Assembly (NCBI GenBank): GCA_026874595.1
Contig: CM049316.1
Coordinates: 52,647,676-52,711,675 of the forward strand
Direction of reading: 5' to 3'
Source of the DNA: Sipunculus nudus
Taxonomy: Eukaryota > Annelida > Sipuncula > Golfingiida > Sipunculidae
DNA: 64,000 nucleotides
A program made the position numbers and the translations under genes. Shown one piece after another: positions 22,124-35,077 of this stretch; the first letter of the stretch is position 1, and the number at the start of each line of letters is the position of its first letter. The notes beneath the pieces were generated by a model. The model was not told the DNA's origin. It did not search any database and was given only the letters and a program-made list of their open reading frames with translations.

Positions 22124-25100
22124 CTGAACTAATACCTTTGTGACATACTATTTTTCCATAGGAATGTTTTACAGATATACTTCGAAATATAGGATTAGAT
22201 ATTTTGTCTACGGTTGAGAACCTGCCCTGCACGATCTGCAGAGCCACTCCTGTAATATCAGTGATTCAGTCCTAATCAAGCAATATACACAAGTAATAAT
22301 AATAATTAAAAAAAAAAAAAACAACAACAACAAATAACTGCTGGTTCAAAATAATATATAAGGCATTTTTTCCAAGGTCAGTTAACCCTATAATGGCCTT
22401 CCTTTAGATCTGATACACTAAAATGCAGCTTTAAATGTATAAACATTTGCTTCATTTTTTTGCTATATGATTTTATTTAAATATATTGCCTAAAGGTGGA
22501 ATCATTATTAGTTATCATATCATGAACGGGGTATCAACACATCAGCTAAGACAAGAAGCATTCACTAAGACCGTCAGGTGAGGAGAGCTAATGAAAGAAT
22601 AATATATTTGAATAAAAACCGGTTAACTTTTATAAAAACTCATGTGACTTCACATTATCAGACTTTTAACTCTCACACAATGAATGTATTACATTAAAAA
22701 CAACAACAAGCTAACTCTAAACTCTCACTGTGATCCTTAGGTTTGTCCTGATATGTAAAAAGAAAACAAGATCAAGATATTCTTTATTTATACCTTCGTG
22801 GGGAAGGATGTTAAGGGTCCTGGCTGCTAAGGACGTTCATTAGCAAATTTCATTTCGCTTTTTCTTCACCTTGTCTTTAGTTCAATATGTGGTGTTCAGA
22901 TGTCAAACAGCAGCGACATATTGATGTGCCGGTACGGTATACATGTCAGAAACAAGATCCATCGTAAAGCTTAACATTAGCCATCTTCTCCATACCGAAG
23001 CAATACGTCGATTAAGTTCCTGAATAAATCTGTATTGTTGGTTAAACATAATAAATCCCCAAGTTAAGCTTTATCCAAGGCCTGATAAACACTTATGATC
23101 AAAGGCACCACCAGTCAGCTTACACGTTATTTCCAATCCTCTACCATAATTCCAAAATGTGCTCTTATGCATGGTTATAAAACGTCCTTCGGATATAAGT
23201 GGCCACACTATTAGGTTTATGGTAATTATAGTAGTTCATGATATACATGATAATAACAGAAACTTCTCCGTCTTGCTGATCAATCTCAAAATAAATTATA
23301 TAAAATACTGATACAAAGTAAAGGATGAGCAAATATACGTAATGCAAAGGGTGAAGTATGAAGAAGGCAGTTTAAAATTGCCCTCTTTTACTAAACCGTT
23401 TCCAAAACAGGTAAATCATATCTATACAGGCGCGTGTACAACCAAACACTACCCGACTCTTTCCTGACTTTCAGTTGATTTTCTAGGATAAATGAACAAA
23501 TAAATTTTTGCATTTGGCCTCTGTAAGCTCATATAGGCAACCTAATTCCAACACTTAATTTTATAAATACAAAACACAGAATTAATATTATTACTATGTT
23601 GGCAATCATTTCTGAAGTGCCGGTATTTAACTATATAGTACTCAAGAGATCAGTCACAAATCATGTATAGAACTTAGGCATACATATCACTTTAATACAG
23701 ATTCAGCCCAATAAATGTATATTTTCTCATCTTAATTCCTTATTTTCTGTAGAAACTTAATAAATTAATAAGCATGCGGCATATTAATAATTATAGCTAT
23801 ATTGTTAGGAAGCAAAACTTATATACCCTTGGTTGTATACTATTAGTAACTATGTTCCCCAGGACCTATAGCAGGCTATATATACACTGAAATGGCTGTC
23901 AACACGAGGGATAAAAAACTGTGTACGTGATCAACAACTATATATATATAGTCCCTATAACCATCTCAAATTCCCTTGATGTTGAAGAGGTTGCAGCACT
24001 TTTCAGCTATATATACCTCATAAAATTGTCCCTGGTCCTGCCTTTTCTTGACTGCTGACAAGCGCTGATTAACCTAAGTCGATATGCTGGACGGATGCTT
24101 AACTTTTATACATTTAAATTTATTGCATCTGCATTTTATTTTAGGGGATTTACAAGTCTGACGTTATATGAAAGCAAAATGTTAAACAGACGACTTTCTT
24201 GTTTCTACCATAATACACTCTGTAAGAAATCAGCTACAGACCAACGAACAATAAATGGAAAACGCATGAAGGATGGAGTCGATGAAAAAGGAATGGCAGG
24301 ACTGGTGGTATCACTCATTCTCATTTATTCATGTCTAATATAAAAACAAAGTTCAGCGTCTGTCAAGCCAAATTTCAGGAAAAAAAACCCACCGAGGCCA
24401 GGAAGGGATAGATATGGCAGGCTGGTGTTTAACTTGCCCTTACAGAAAGAAGCTAAGTGCCTGATACAATCTGTGAACCAATTTGCAGAGGTGGCAAATG
24501 TGTTGCCTGACACTTTTGGCCTGTCACATTGGCCAGAAAATCACCCTGACAAAAGAAAACATTTGACGACGCCTGGCTCTGTTTATATTAACAGTCAGGC
24601 TAACAAGCTGCCCATGTACACAAAAATAAACCACCACAAAACATCTACAAGATTTGTAAATCATCTCTGACCCACAGAAGGTACGCGCGTACTAATATAC
24701 ATAACACGGGTTCTTCAGAGCCCTTGGGATTATGTGGACCATGACGCCAAAGATCTGGATATTTTCTTTCATTAAACTAGTACTTTGTCCATATATCACG
24801 TGGTATAAACCTGCTGTTTTGCTGTTGTTATTATGATGAGTATGCATGCCATGCACTACAACGCCGATGTACCACGTTATGTCTTTTTTTGGTGTTACAA
24901 ATGATGATTTGTAAAATGTGGTGGGATAAAATAAAATTTGTATTGACATGACTTTTTGGACATTCTCAACATGGAATATAGGCTTTGGCAAAAAGAAATC
25001 CTGTTAAGTATATACGTAAGATTTTCAATTCTTTTAGAAAATAATATGGTCAAGACATTTGACTAAACATTATACAGTAAAAAGGGTTGATATGAAATTT

Positions 25101-25132
25101 CATATATATATATATATGTATATGTATCTATG

Positions 25133-25172
<40 letters not shown>

Positions 25173-25639
25173 AACATACATATATATATACACAGGGGTC
25201 ATAATAACGCCTTCCTATCTGTCTCAGATAGGCAAACGCGTTCACGGAAAGGCATGTTTCATTTTGTATACCAATCCGTTGGAAAGGTGAACAACTAGAT
25301 GTTTTCCACATTAGTAGCCTATTATATCATTAGAAACAAACATGACATAAAAACGAATTATTTTCGCGCATTACAGTAACCTGGCCACTCGGAACTCCTC
25401 GAACGAATTTGTATATATACTAACTGAGATTACTCGAAGATGAGGCGAGTGTAACTTGCAAATCCCCAGCTGCACTGGTACAGCGCTGAGCTCTGCGATT
25501 GGCAAAGAGCTGCGGGGCCATAATAGAAACGTTTGATATGATGGTTAGGATGCATCTTTAGCGGAAAGGCCAATTTTTTCCGCGGACAGGTAACCCGGAA
25601 TTCTTGCTTATCCGTTAGAAAGGGGAAAATTACAATCCC

Positions 25640-25722
<83 letters not shown>

Positions 25723-25864
25723 CACACACGACTCAAGCAAAGTACTTCAGAAAATAAAACTATAAATATAAAGAAATCCAAACACATTCACGTGTGGTTA
25801 CGAGCAAACATCGGCGCTCTGCAAAGAAGAACATTTGTATACGGACCTTGCCTGTATGACGATA
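22124..25864. other. AT-rich unique DNA with microsatellites
   Basis: No supported gene. Poly-A/CAA tract at about 22308-22335; AT microsatellites at about 25098-25190 and a long (TA)n at 25645-25719. The block 24360-24680 is described separately. A GC-richer stretch at 25440-25520 is open on the minus strand but lacks splice evidence. Confidence 0.5.
24360..24680. other. Candidate conserved noncoding block
   Basis: Complex, repeat-free sequence, GC-richer than its surroundings, open for 81 codons on plus (24425-24670) without codon-like character. Judged on texture only; conservation cannot be tested here. Confidence 0.25.
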
Positions 25865-25865
25865 T

Positions 25866-26570
25866 CAGGGCTCGAAATTAAGTGAAGGACCACCAGAATT
25901 ATCCGGCAGTTAAAAAATTGGTTAGCGCCGGTCCCACTTAGCCGGTCATTATTTCTGTTATCTATAATATATAATATATAATATATAATTATCTATATTT
26001 TTTCAATGGAGGTTTAGGTCTTTAACCCATTTAAAATGGCACCCAGAGCATCGACATTACAACCTCTGCAAGATCAGAAGGAGATTATGAGTGTTGCAGC
26101 TTACAAAGTGATGAAAAATTAAAGAATAATCAAAAGAAAACACCGATGGTGGGTGCATGACACAAGACCACGATCTCGTACAGGAGTTGCAATTTGATGA
26201 AGAGAAATCAAAACCTGTCTGGTCATTTACAGAACTCTGTGATGCACGATTACTACACGTGCTTTCCCCATAAAATGAAGACATCACCGGGATTTAAAAT
26301 GAGCTAATGCCACCAGAGTGGAAATATCCGTACGGCAAAGAATGTCCTGTGTCCACTTGTGCTTTTCCGCATGCGTGTCCGTACCTATCGCAACATGACC
26401 CTGTTGACGAAAATGTGACCGCATGCAGCCGCACATCGGACCGCAGTCCGCAACGCACAAATGATACGGTCCTTCTAATTTCCGTGTGCGCTTTCTTATC
26501 CGCCTAGCTTATACAGGTGGACACGCAGCATTGGATCGCGATTTGCTGCGCAATAAAGAATGATCGTATC
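25866..26570 (+). mobile_element. PIF/Harbinger-like element remnant
   Basis: Encloses the transposase relic at 26036-26200. It is followed by a CpG-rich segment (26310-26570) with repeated CCGCA/GCGG motifs such as ACCGCAGTCCGC, of the kind seen in subterminal regions. The left limit is set at cagggctcgaaatt, which could instead be a hAT-type end, so boundaries are uncertain. Confidence 0.35.
26036..26200 (+). pseudogene. PIF/Harbinger transposase N-terminal relic
   Basis: From an ATG at 26036 the frame reads MAPRASTLQPL, then SVAAYKVMKN, a TAA stop, then RIIKRKHRWWVHDTR and a second stop. The basic run followed by RWWVH is the hallmark just before the catalytic domain of Harbinger nucleases (R-rich, then RWWVHP-like). 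The stop and loss of frame after it, with no DDE domain recognisable, make this a dead fragment. Confidence 0.5.
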
Positions 26571-26929
26571 ATCTAGTTAATCATCATGTCATCCCCTTCG
26601 TGAATTTAGACGTTAAAATAGAAAAAAATACAAATCAGTGTTTAAAACTTCAGACTACTGTTTAGGAATATATAACTGAATACACTGATTTTCAATGGAA
26701 ACTTTGGGTCAAGTTAAATCCTTTGGTGTTCGGACCCCACAATATATATATATCTGCCATAGCGAAATACACGTTTTACGGCAAGATATATATATCTGAT
26801 TGGTGATACAGGAATATAAAATAAATTACATAATGAAAATTTCTGCAATTATCGATCTGGAACAGGGCACTTCTACTGAACAATAGGATTAAACTTAAAC
26901 ATAATAATGAGTGGAAGATATGGCTCTTA
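26571..26929. other. AT-rich unique DNA
   Basis: Two short TATATATATCTG stretches near 26745 and 26790; otherwise nothing seen. Confidence 0.5.
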
Positions 26930-28140
26930 ATTAGGAAAACCAAACAAAGCTGGCGATATTTATTGTTCCCTTAATGTACCTGACAAATGTCCCTGGCTGA
27001 GTGGACGGAAGAACTGTTTGGGAAAGTGCGTCTGCCTTGGCCAATTGGTCCGGCAGGTTTGATGGCAATGTGCAGATATATAGTATGCATCTGATAGCTG
27101 GTGTCTTTGACAAACGTGTAGAACTCTCTGCAGCAATGGTGCACAAGAGAGGGGTCTGGACGGCTGTAATGGTCTCTGAACCCCGTCTCGATGGAGACAA
27201 ATGTGACCATGGGTGGCCGCCCGAGTCCAGTCTCATTAGACTATAGAACAGCGTCCAGTTAACAGTTCCTCTTAGCTAAATGATGCCTTGTTCTCTCAAG
27301 AGACCCAGCAACAACAAAGGAACACATTGCAGTGCCTGCTATGGTTGATGCAGAGAGCCCCATTCCGGGCTCCATGGCCATTTCAATGTGGTGGTAACAT
27401 TAGTATAAATGCCAAAGCTGTTAGAATAACCCATAAGCAATAAGATAAACGCATTCACTGCATTTAGGGAGTAACCCGGTCCAGTTTGCGAGGAGTCAGA
27501 AATTGATTGGCGGGGTTTATGTTATTTCTGTAAATGACACTTGCGCACATGTTCAACAAGGCAAAGTCACTTGTTTGCCACAAAATCATCTTGTAGGCCA
27601 TTTCAAACAATTTGGACATGTCGAGTATGGGTGTTTAGGGAATTACTGAAGCACTTTCTGTATGCATACCCTCCCTCCATGCTGCATAAGCTAAATGAAG
27701 CCAAACTACCCAGAGACCAGGTTCAGCACAGAAACACAACGGCTGGTAGACAGTGCTGTATTGGCCGAGTCGACACACTAATCTTGGTGACAAAAAGCTT
27801 GCCACGACGTGGTCCCTGCGCTTTATGCTTACACTATTTGATGTCTGACACCCTCATTGCTTTGAGGACCTCGTCTAGAATCCTAACAACCCGGACCCGT
27901 GAAATCTTCACATTCACATCATCAAGTGAGATATGCTTTGTGTTATTCATAGCCTTAAACCGCGGCTTCCGTGGAGAGTGGCCCGATTACTTGTGGTTCA
28001 GATCAGAATAACTCCTGTTCCTGTTCTTGTAAAATTTACTTCCAAAGGAACGCCGATGAGACGGCCTTAATGATAAAGTGGCGAGATAATAGATAAGTGT
28101 TTCCCACTTTGAAGTCCCCATTTTAAACAAGCGCTCCTAA
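26930..28140. other. GC-richer unique block, candidate regulatory or exonic DNA
   Basis: Repeat-free, about half GC, with low stop density. Frames of 101 codons (26931-27236, minus), 81 codons (27001-27246, plus) and 156 codons (27541-28011, plus) overlap or adjoin without a recognisable domain or clear splice sites. The two overlapping frames on opposite strands argue for composition rather than coding. It could be a conserved noncoding block or an unrecognised exon cluster. Confidence 0.3.
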
Positions 28141-29446
28141 CATTCCGCAAGTCCATAAATTGTCAGAGTTTCTTTGGACACATCACAACACTAATTTGGT
28201 ACTTTATCTAATTACGATTATAAATGGTTGGTCTAATACAGATAATAGAAACGTGATCGGCAAATGGTAAAGATTAACTGGTAACATTCAGCCACATAGT
28301 TAACACAATCCGTAAATTGCTGATTATCCATAGGTGATTACGCTCCTAACACTATAACGCTCTATTTATCATTATGAAATTTCAATTGAAAAAGGTCAGG
28401 CATAAGATAAAACAACAATTTCAAGGTATTATGTTTACCTTTTTGCTAATTAATGCGCAAATATATTAAATGATGCCTGTAACAGAATACGGCGCTCAAC
28501 CAAATATACCTGTATTTAAAGCGGTCATATATAACCCAGTTGTTCATTGCAAATCATAATGAAGAATGTACTTCCTCCAAAACACCATGCATATATTTAT
28601 CATACACAGGCCGTCAACCGAACACCTGTCATGCCGCTATGTACTAAAAAAAAGTAGTTTAGTGGTGATTATGTTTTTCATAACATTGTCTGGTTTGCAA
28701 GAATTACAACGATTTTGCTAAAAACATAAAGCAGATGTTGCAAATGAGTTCACCGTCGACTTAATCAAGAAGTGCAAATATCTTCCAAATTGAATGTAAA
28801 CTTTTTTTACCGTCGGACAGACACAGGACGGAGAAGTCTGTCACTGCCGACCTTTAAATTCTGAACATAAGATTCTGGAGAAAACGGGTCTGCTAAGAAG
28901 GCATACAGCGCATAAAACTGTCCTAGTAAGAAGGTATATATCGCAGAAAAAATTGTCAATTAAGAAAGCATACAGCGCAGAAAACTCGTCTATTAAGAAA
29001 ACAGATAACATATTGACAAGATTATCTGAGAAATATTATTCTCAAACACGATACACATGCATGCTCCCTCGTTGAGTAATGAACTCTCGAGGCCTTCCAT
29101 GATGAATAAGAAATACAACTTAAGAGTAAAAAAGAAGAAAAAGGATCAGGAAATGTACAGAGGCAAAAGTTACACGGAGTCGAGAAAAGCTCATGGTGTT
29201 AATTAATGATACCTGGAAAATGTAACATGAAATGGAACGGTCAAGGAAGTAAAGGATGAATATAAATGAAAATATGACACCGGGACATGCAGGAGGAAAC
29301 GGTGAAGTGTCATGTGCAGAAATGAAATTAGTTTAATTCCATAAAACAGGAGTAAAGGCAGAGTTAAAAAATAAGGTCAAGAAGAGGCCAAGTCAGAACG
29401 AAAGAACTGGAATAAAGCCGGCCACATAAAGAGGTCCTATACAATA
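28141..29446. other. AT-rich unique DNA
   Basis: No gene seen. A GGACAGACACAGGACGG stretch near 28813 resembles the preterminal module of the tandem-core elements and may be a decayed end, followed by three short imperfect repeats (about 28890-29000) around CTAAGAAGGCATACAGCGCA. Confidence 0.4.
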
Positions 29447-29490
29447 AACATGTGACACAGGGGTCATGACGCTCAGCTAATCTCTGATAC
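29447..29490 (+). repeat. Isolated 5'-end-like box of host element family
   Basis: Contains GTGACACAGGGGTCATGACG and CTCAGCTAA, matching the 5' box of the element that starts near 29817. Probably a decayed extra end. Confidence 0.4.
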
Positions 29491-30648
29491 TGAGAAATTC
29501 TATCAAATTAGATTCCTGTCATTTTAGTATTTTTGCAATTGTGTCTGTGGTAGTTGATTGAATGGATTTTCTTCAAATATCCTATGGTGAGTGCAAAATT
29601 TTGTTTTCCAGCCCAGAACACGTACTTATACGAGTCTGATTTTATAAGTGATAAGAATAAAATATAAATCAGGTATAATGCTTCCATGCTGGACCGTTAT
29701 TTTTCAAATAAATGAGTGACATGTTTATGTACAATGCAAGAACTAAACATTTTGAACACTAGTCCAAGCACCATTTACAAAAAGTCACTGCTGATACACT
29801 GGCATGGGTGCACACAACAAACAAGTGACCCATGGGTCATGACGATCAGCTGACCGGGAAGGAAATTTTATCATCTGAATGGTAGTATATACCCATTCAA
29901 CTGAAGCATCAAACAGATTAACCAACAGGCCAAGATTGTGTCTGTATTTATATATATATATCAAAAATAGAGAAAAAATGCGTAAACTTAAAAAAAAATA
30001 CAGGTGGCTCCACCAGTCTGCAGAAACTATTAAAAGCACTTAATGGTCAATATCAATGCAAAGAATCATGGGGATCTCTGCATTAGTTGTTCAGATACTT
30101 CAGCTTTTGTACCAAATTTTCCATTATTCTGAGGGATACTTCTGAGTCCTATAGCTTGAAGGATAAGGGTAACAGAGACCTAATTTCAGGTTTCACAGAC
30201 ACTTTTCATGGGCCTCCTTGTATCACAAGAATGAAGATTCTAGGTCCAGTTGTTACAATTTGTGCCACGTTAACAGATGACAGCATCCTAAGAGGTCTCA
30301 AAAATAGAGTAAAAAATTCCAAAAATTGAATAAAATATAGGTGGCACCACCAGACTGCAGAAACTGATGAAACACTCCATAATCAATATCCATGCAAAGA
30401 ATCATGGAGATCTCTTCATTAGTTGTTCAGATACTTCAGCTTTTGTATCAAATTGTCCATTATTCTGAGGGATACTTCAGAGTCCTATAGCTTGAAGGAT
30501 ATGGGAAACGGACCTAAATTCAGGTTTCCACAGACACTTTTCATGGGCCTCCTTGCATGACAAGAATGAAGATTCTAGGTCCAGTTGTTACGATTTGTAC
30601 CTTGTTGACAGATAACCACATCTTTAAAGGTCTCAAAAATAGAGAAAA

Positions 30649-32197
30649 CTAGATGTGTCGGAACGACACAAATGCCCCCGCCTGGGGCAAATTAGAAACA
30701 TTTGTTAAAGTTTGAAAAATTTTTAAGTTCAGGAGGTGTTGTATGCTCAAAAGTAGGTCAACAAGGGCAAAATGCAAACTCGATCTGTAACGGGTCATTA
30801 TCAAGCAACGCACCAAAAATCAGGCCAGTATCTGCAGGCATTGTGAAAAAAAGTCCATACATGTACATTTTCCATAAAAATTTCTATTTTTCATGAAACT
30901 TTCTATGTTCAGGAGCAGTCAAATGGTCAAAAGTAGGTCAACTGGGATAATACAAGAACTCGACTTGTAACTGGTCATTATCTGCCTACGAACCAAAAAT
31001 CAGGCCCTTATCTGCAGGCACTGCGAAAAAAAGTCCGTACATGTGCACTTTTTTTTAATGAAATTTTCTATGTTAGAGCACCGTCAAACGGTCAAAAGTA
31101 GGTCAACTGGGACAAAACGTGAACTCGATCTGTAATTGGTCATTATCTGCCCACACACCAAAATCAGGCCAATATCTGCAGGCATTGCGAAAAAAGTCTG
31201 TACATGTGTATTTGTCATGAAAATTTATATTTTTCATGAAATTTTCTTTGTTCAAGAGCCATACAACCGTCAAAAGTAGGTCAACTGGGACGAAACGCGA
31301 ACTCAATCTGTAACTGGTCAATATCTGCCCACATATCAAAAATTAGGCCAATATCTGCAAGCATTGTGAAAAAAAGTTCGAACATGTGTATTTGTCATGA
31401 AAATTTATATTTTCGAGTCATTAAATTTTCTATGTTCAGGAGCCGTAAAACCGTCAAAAGTAGGTCAACTGGGTCGAAACGCGAACTAAATCTGTAAGTG
31501 GTCAATATCTGCCCACACACCAAAACTCAGGCCAATATCTGCAAGCATTGTGAAAAAAAGTTCGTACATGTGTATTTGTGATGAAAGTTCATATTTTTCA
31601 TGAAATTTTCTATGTTCAGGAGCCGTAAAACGGTTAAAAGTTGGTCAACCGATACGAAACGCAAACTCGATCTGTAACTGGTCATTATCTGCCCACACAC
31701 CAAAAATCAGGCCAATACATGCAAGTATAGCGAAAAAAAGTCTGTACATGTGTATTTGTCATGAAAATTTCTTTTTTTCATGAAATTTTCTAAGTTAAGG
31801 AGGCGTAAAACATTCAAAAGTAGGTCAACTGGGACGAAACGCGAACTCCATCTGTAACTGGTCATTATCTGCCCACACACCAAAAATCAGGCCAATATCT
31901 GCAGGCACTGCGAAAAAAAGTCCGTACATGTGTATTTGTCATGAAAATTTCTTTTTTTCATGAAATTTTCTAAGTGTAGGAGCCGTAAAACGGTCAAAAG
32001 TAGGTCAACCGGGACGAAACGCGAACTCGATCTGTAACTGGTCATTATCTGCCCACACACCAAAAATCAGGCCAATATCTGCAGGCATTGCGAAAAAAAG
32101 TCCGTACAACTGTTTGATTTCGGAATGACGGAAGGACGGAATGACGGACATGGGTAAAACTATATGCCCCGGCCACTTTGTGGCGGGGGCATAAAAA
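30649..32197 (-). mobile_element. Helentron/pearl-like element 1, eight 180-bp core units
   Basis: The left end reads CTAG-at-GTGTCG-gaa-CGACAC, a perfect 6-bp-stem hairpin. Read on the minus strand it is a hairpin followed by CTAG, the Helitron-type 3' signature. ATGCCCCCGCC near the left end is the inverse of GGCGGGGGCAT at the right (32182-32192), i.e. subterminal inverted repeats. Between lie eight roughly 180-bp tandem units and a GGAATGACGGAAGGACGGAA module. No Rep/helicase is present, so it is non-autonomous. Each unit also has a TCATGAAAA...TTTTCATGA inverted repeat. Confidence 0.8.
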
Positions 32198-32214
32198 TTC
32201 GTAAAAATTTGAAA

Positions 32215-34040
32215 CTAGATGTGTCGGAACGACACGAATGCCCCCGCCTTGGGCAAATTAGAAACATTTGTAAATTTTGGAAAATTTTTTAAGTTCAGGA
32301 GGTGTCGTATGGTCAAAAGTAGGTCAACAAGGGCAAAATGCAAACTCGATCTGTAACGGGTCATTATCAAGCAACACACCAAAAATTATGCCAGTATATG
32401 CAGGCATTGTGAAAAAAAGTCCATACATATGCATTTTCCATAAAAATTTCTGTCTTTCATGAAATTTTCTATGTTTAGGAGCCGTAAAACAATCAAAAGT
32501 AGGTCAACCGGGATGAAACGCAAACTCGATCTGTAACTGTCATTATCAGTACAAAAAAGTCAGTACATATGCATTTGTTATGAAAATTTATATTTTTCAT
32601 GAAACTTTCTATGTTCAAGAGCAGTCAAATGGTCAAAAGTAGGTCAACTGAGACAAAACAAGAACTCGATCTGTAACTGGTCATTATCTGCCTACACACC
32701 AAAAATCAGGCCTGAATCTGCAGGCACTGCAAAAAAAAGTCCATACATGTGCACCTTTTTATGAAATTTTCTATGTTAGAGCACCGTCAAACGGTCAAAA
32801 ATAGGTCAACTGGGACAAAACGTGAACTTGATCTGTAACTGGTCATTATCTGCCCACACACCAAAAATCAGGCCAATATCTGCAGGTATTGTGAAGAAAA
32901 GTCTGTACAAGTGTATTTGTCATGAAAATATATATTTTACATGAAATTTTCTATGTTCAGGAGCCGTAAAACAGTCAAAAGTAGGTCAACCGGGACGAAA
33001 TGCGAACTCCATCTGTAACTGGTCAATATCTGCCAACACCAAAAATCAGGCAACTATCTGCAGGCATTGCCAAAAAAAGGTCCGTACATGTGTATTTGTC
33101 ATGAAATTTTATATTTTTCATGAAATTTTCTATGTTCAGGAGCCTTAAAACGGTCAAAAGTAGGTCAACCGGGATGAAACGCGAACTCGATCTGTAACTG
33201 GTCTATATCTGCCCACACACCAAAAATTAGGCCAATATCTGCAGGCATTGCGAAAAAAAGTCTGTACATGTGTATCTGTCATGAATATTTCTATTTTTCA
33301 TGAAATTTTCTAAGTTTAGGAGCTGTAAAACGGTCAAAAGTAGGTCAACCGGGACGAAACGTGAACTCGATCTGTAACTGGTCTATATCTGCCCACACAC
33401 CAAAAATCAGGCCAATATCTGCAGGCATTGCGAAAAAAAGTCCGTACATGTGTATCTGTCATGAATATTTCTATTTTTCATGAAAATTTCTAAGTTTAGG
33501 AGCCGTAAACCGGTCAAAAGTAGGTCAACCGGGACGAAACGCGAACTCGATTTGTAACTGGTCTATATCTGTCCACACACCAAAAATCAGGCCAACATCT
33601 GCAGGCACTGCGAAAAAAAGTCCGTACATGTGTATTTGTCATGAAATTAAAACGGTCAAAAGTAGGTCAACCAGGACGAAACGCGAACTCGATCTGTAAC
33701 TGGTCTATATCTGCTCACACACCAAAAATCAGGCCAATATCTGCAGGCATTGCGAAAAAAAGTCCGTACATGTGTATCTGTCATGAATATTTCTATTTTT
33801 CATGAAATTTTCTAAGTTTAGGAGCCGTAAACCGGTCAAAAGTAGGTCAACCGGGACGAAACGCGAACTCGATCTGTAACTGGTCTATATCTGCCCACAC
33901 ACCAAAAATCAGGCCAATATCTGCAGGCATTGCGAAAAAAAGTCCGTACAACTGTTTGATTTCGGAATGACGGAAGGACGGAATGACGGACAGGGGTAAA
34001 ACTATATGCCCCGGCCACTTTGTGGCGGGGGCATAAAAAT
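32215..34040 (-). mobile_element. Helentron/pearl-like element 2, ten core units
   Basis: Same ends and orientation as the copy at 30649: CTAG plus hairpin at 32215-32235, GGCGGGGGCAT at about 34024-34034. Ten tandem units, several shortened (for example near 32540-32580 and 33640). Inserted 17 bp to the right of element 1 in the same host linker. Later units are more alike, suggesting recent expansion within the core. Confidence 0.8.
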
Positions 34041-35041
34041 AGAGGTGGCGCACCCAGTCTGCAGAAACTTATGGAACACCTCATTATCAATATGTATGCG
34101 ACAAATCATGACCATCAGTGTTGTAGTTATTGAGATACTGCAGTTTGTTTTTATCAAATTTTTCATTATTCTGGGAGGTAATTGGGAGCCCCACAGCTCA
34201 AAGGATATGGGTAACAGAGACCTTATTTAAAGTTTTCATGGAGACTTTTCATAGGTCTCTCACTGTGTCAAGAATGAAGATTCTAGGTCCAGTCTTTACG
34301 ATTTGTGCCCTGTTAACATTTTTAAAGGTCTCAAAAATAGAGAAAACAATTCGTAAAGAATTGAAAAATACAGGTGGCGCCACCAGTCTGCAGAAACTGA
34401 TGAAACATCTTATGATCAATATGTATGCCAAAAATAATGACCATCAGTGATGTAGTTAATGAGATATTGAAGTTTTTGTTTGTATGAAATTTTAGACTAT
34501 TATGGGGGGTACTTTTTGGGCCCCATAGCTCAAAGGATATGGGTAACAGAGACCTAATTTCTGGTTTCCATGGAGACTTTTCATAGGTCTCTCAGTGTGT
34601 CAAGAATGAAGATTCTAGGTCCAGTCTTGACGATTTGTGCCCTGTTAACAGATGTTCACATTTTTAAAGGTCTCAAAAATAGAGAAAAAATTTGTAAAAA
34701 ATCGAAAAATATAGGTGGCGCCACCAGTCTGCAGGAACTGATGGAACCTCTCATGATCAATATGTATGTCAAAAAATCATGACCATAAATGATGTAGTTA
34801 ATGAGATATCGAAGGTTTTGTATGAAATTTTTCACTATTCTGGGGGGGTACTTTGAGGCCCCATAACTCGAAGAATATGTGTAACAGAGACCTAATTTCT
34901 GGTTTCCAAGGAGATTTTTTATGGACCTCTCAGAATTTCGAGTTACAAGATTCTAGGTCCAGCGGTTACGATTTGTGCCTGGTTAACGGACAGACAGACG
35001 GACAGACAGACAGACGGACGACGGACAAAGAGTGATCGCTA

Positions 35042-35072
35042 TAGCTCAGATGACTTACAGTCAGCTGAGCTA
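35042..35072 (+). repeat. 3' terminal hairpin of family B
   Basis: TAGCTCAGaTGAC, loop ttaca, GTCAgCTGAGCTA: a 13-pair stem with one mismatch. A decayed form recurs at about 60820-60850, and an opposite-orientation version is recognisable at about 49113-49136. Confidence 0.85.
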
Positions 35073-35077
35073 AAAAC

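Larger units (their letters stand above)
29817..35076 (+). mobile_element. Composite host element (family B) with 340-bp tandem core, interrupted by two insertions
   Basis: The 5' box ACAAGTGACCCATGGGTCA (12-bp palindrome at 29827-29838) is followed by ATCAGCTGAC. The core has five units of about 330-341 bp starting near 30001, 30341, 34041, 34371 and 34712, each beginning AGGTGGCnCCACC then AGTCTGCAG. The 3' end has a GACA/GACG-rich module (34984-35027) and a hairpin (35042-35072). CAGCTGA-type termini are inverted relative to each other. No coding capacity. Layout (end box, tandem core, preterminal module, 3' hairpin) matches pearl/HINE-type non-autonomous elements described in bivalves. 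Two such elements lie within its second core unit. Confidence 0.75.

Noticed and set aside
27541-28011. 156-codon plus-strand frame, the longest non-repetitive one
   Set aside because: No domain, no convincing splice or start context, and neighbouring frames on both strands are also long in this GC-richer block, so low stop density explains it.
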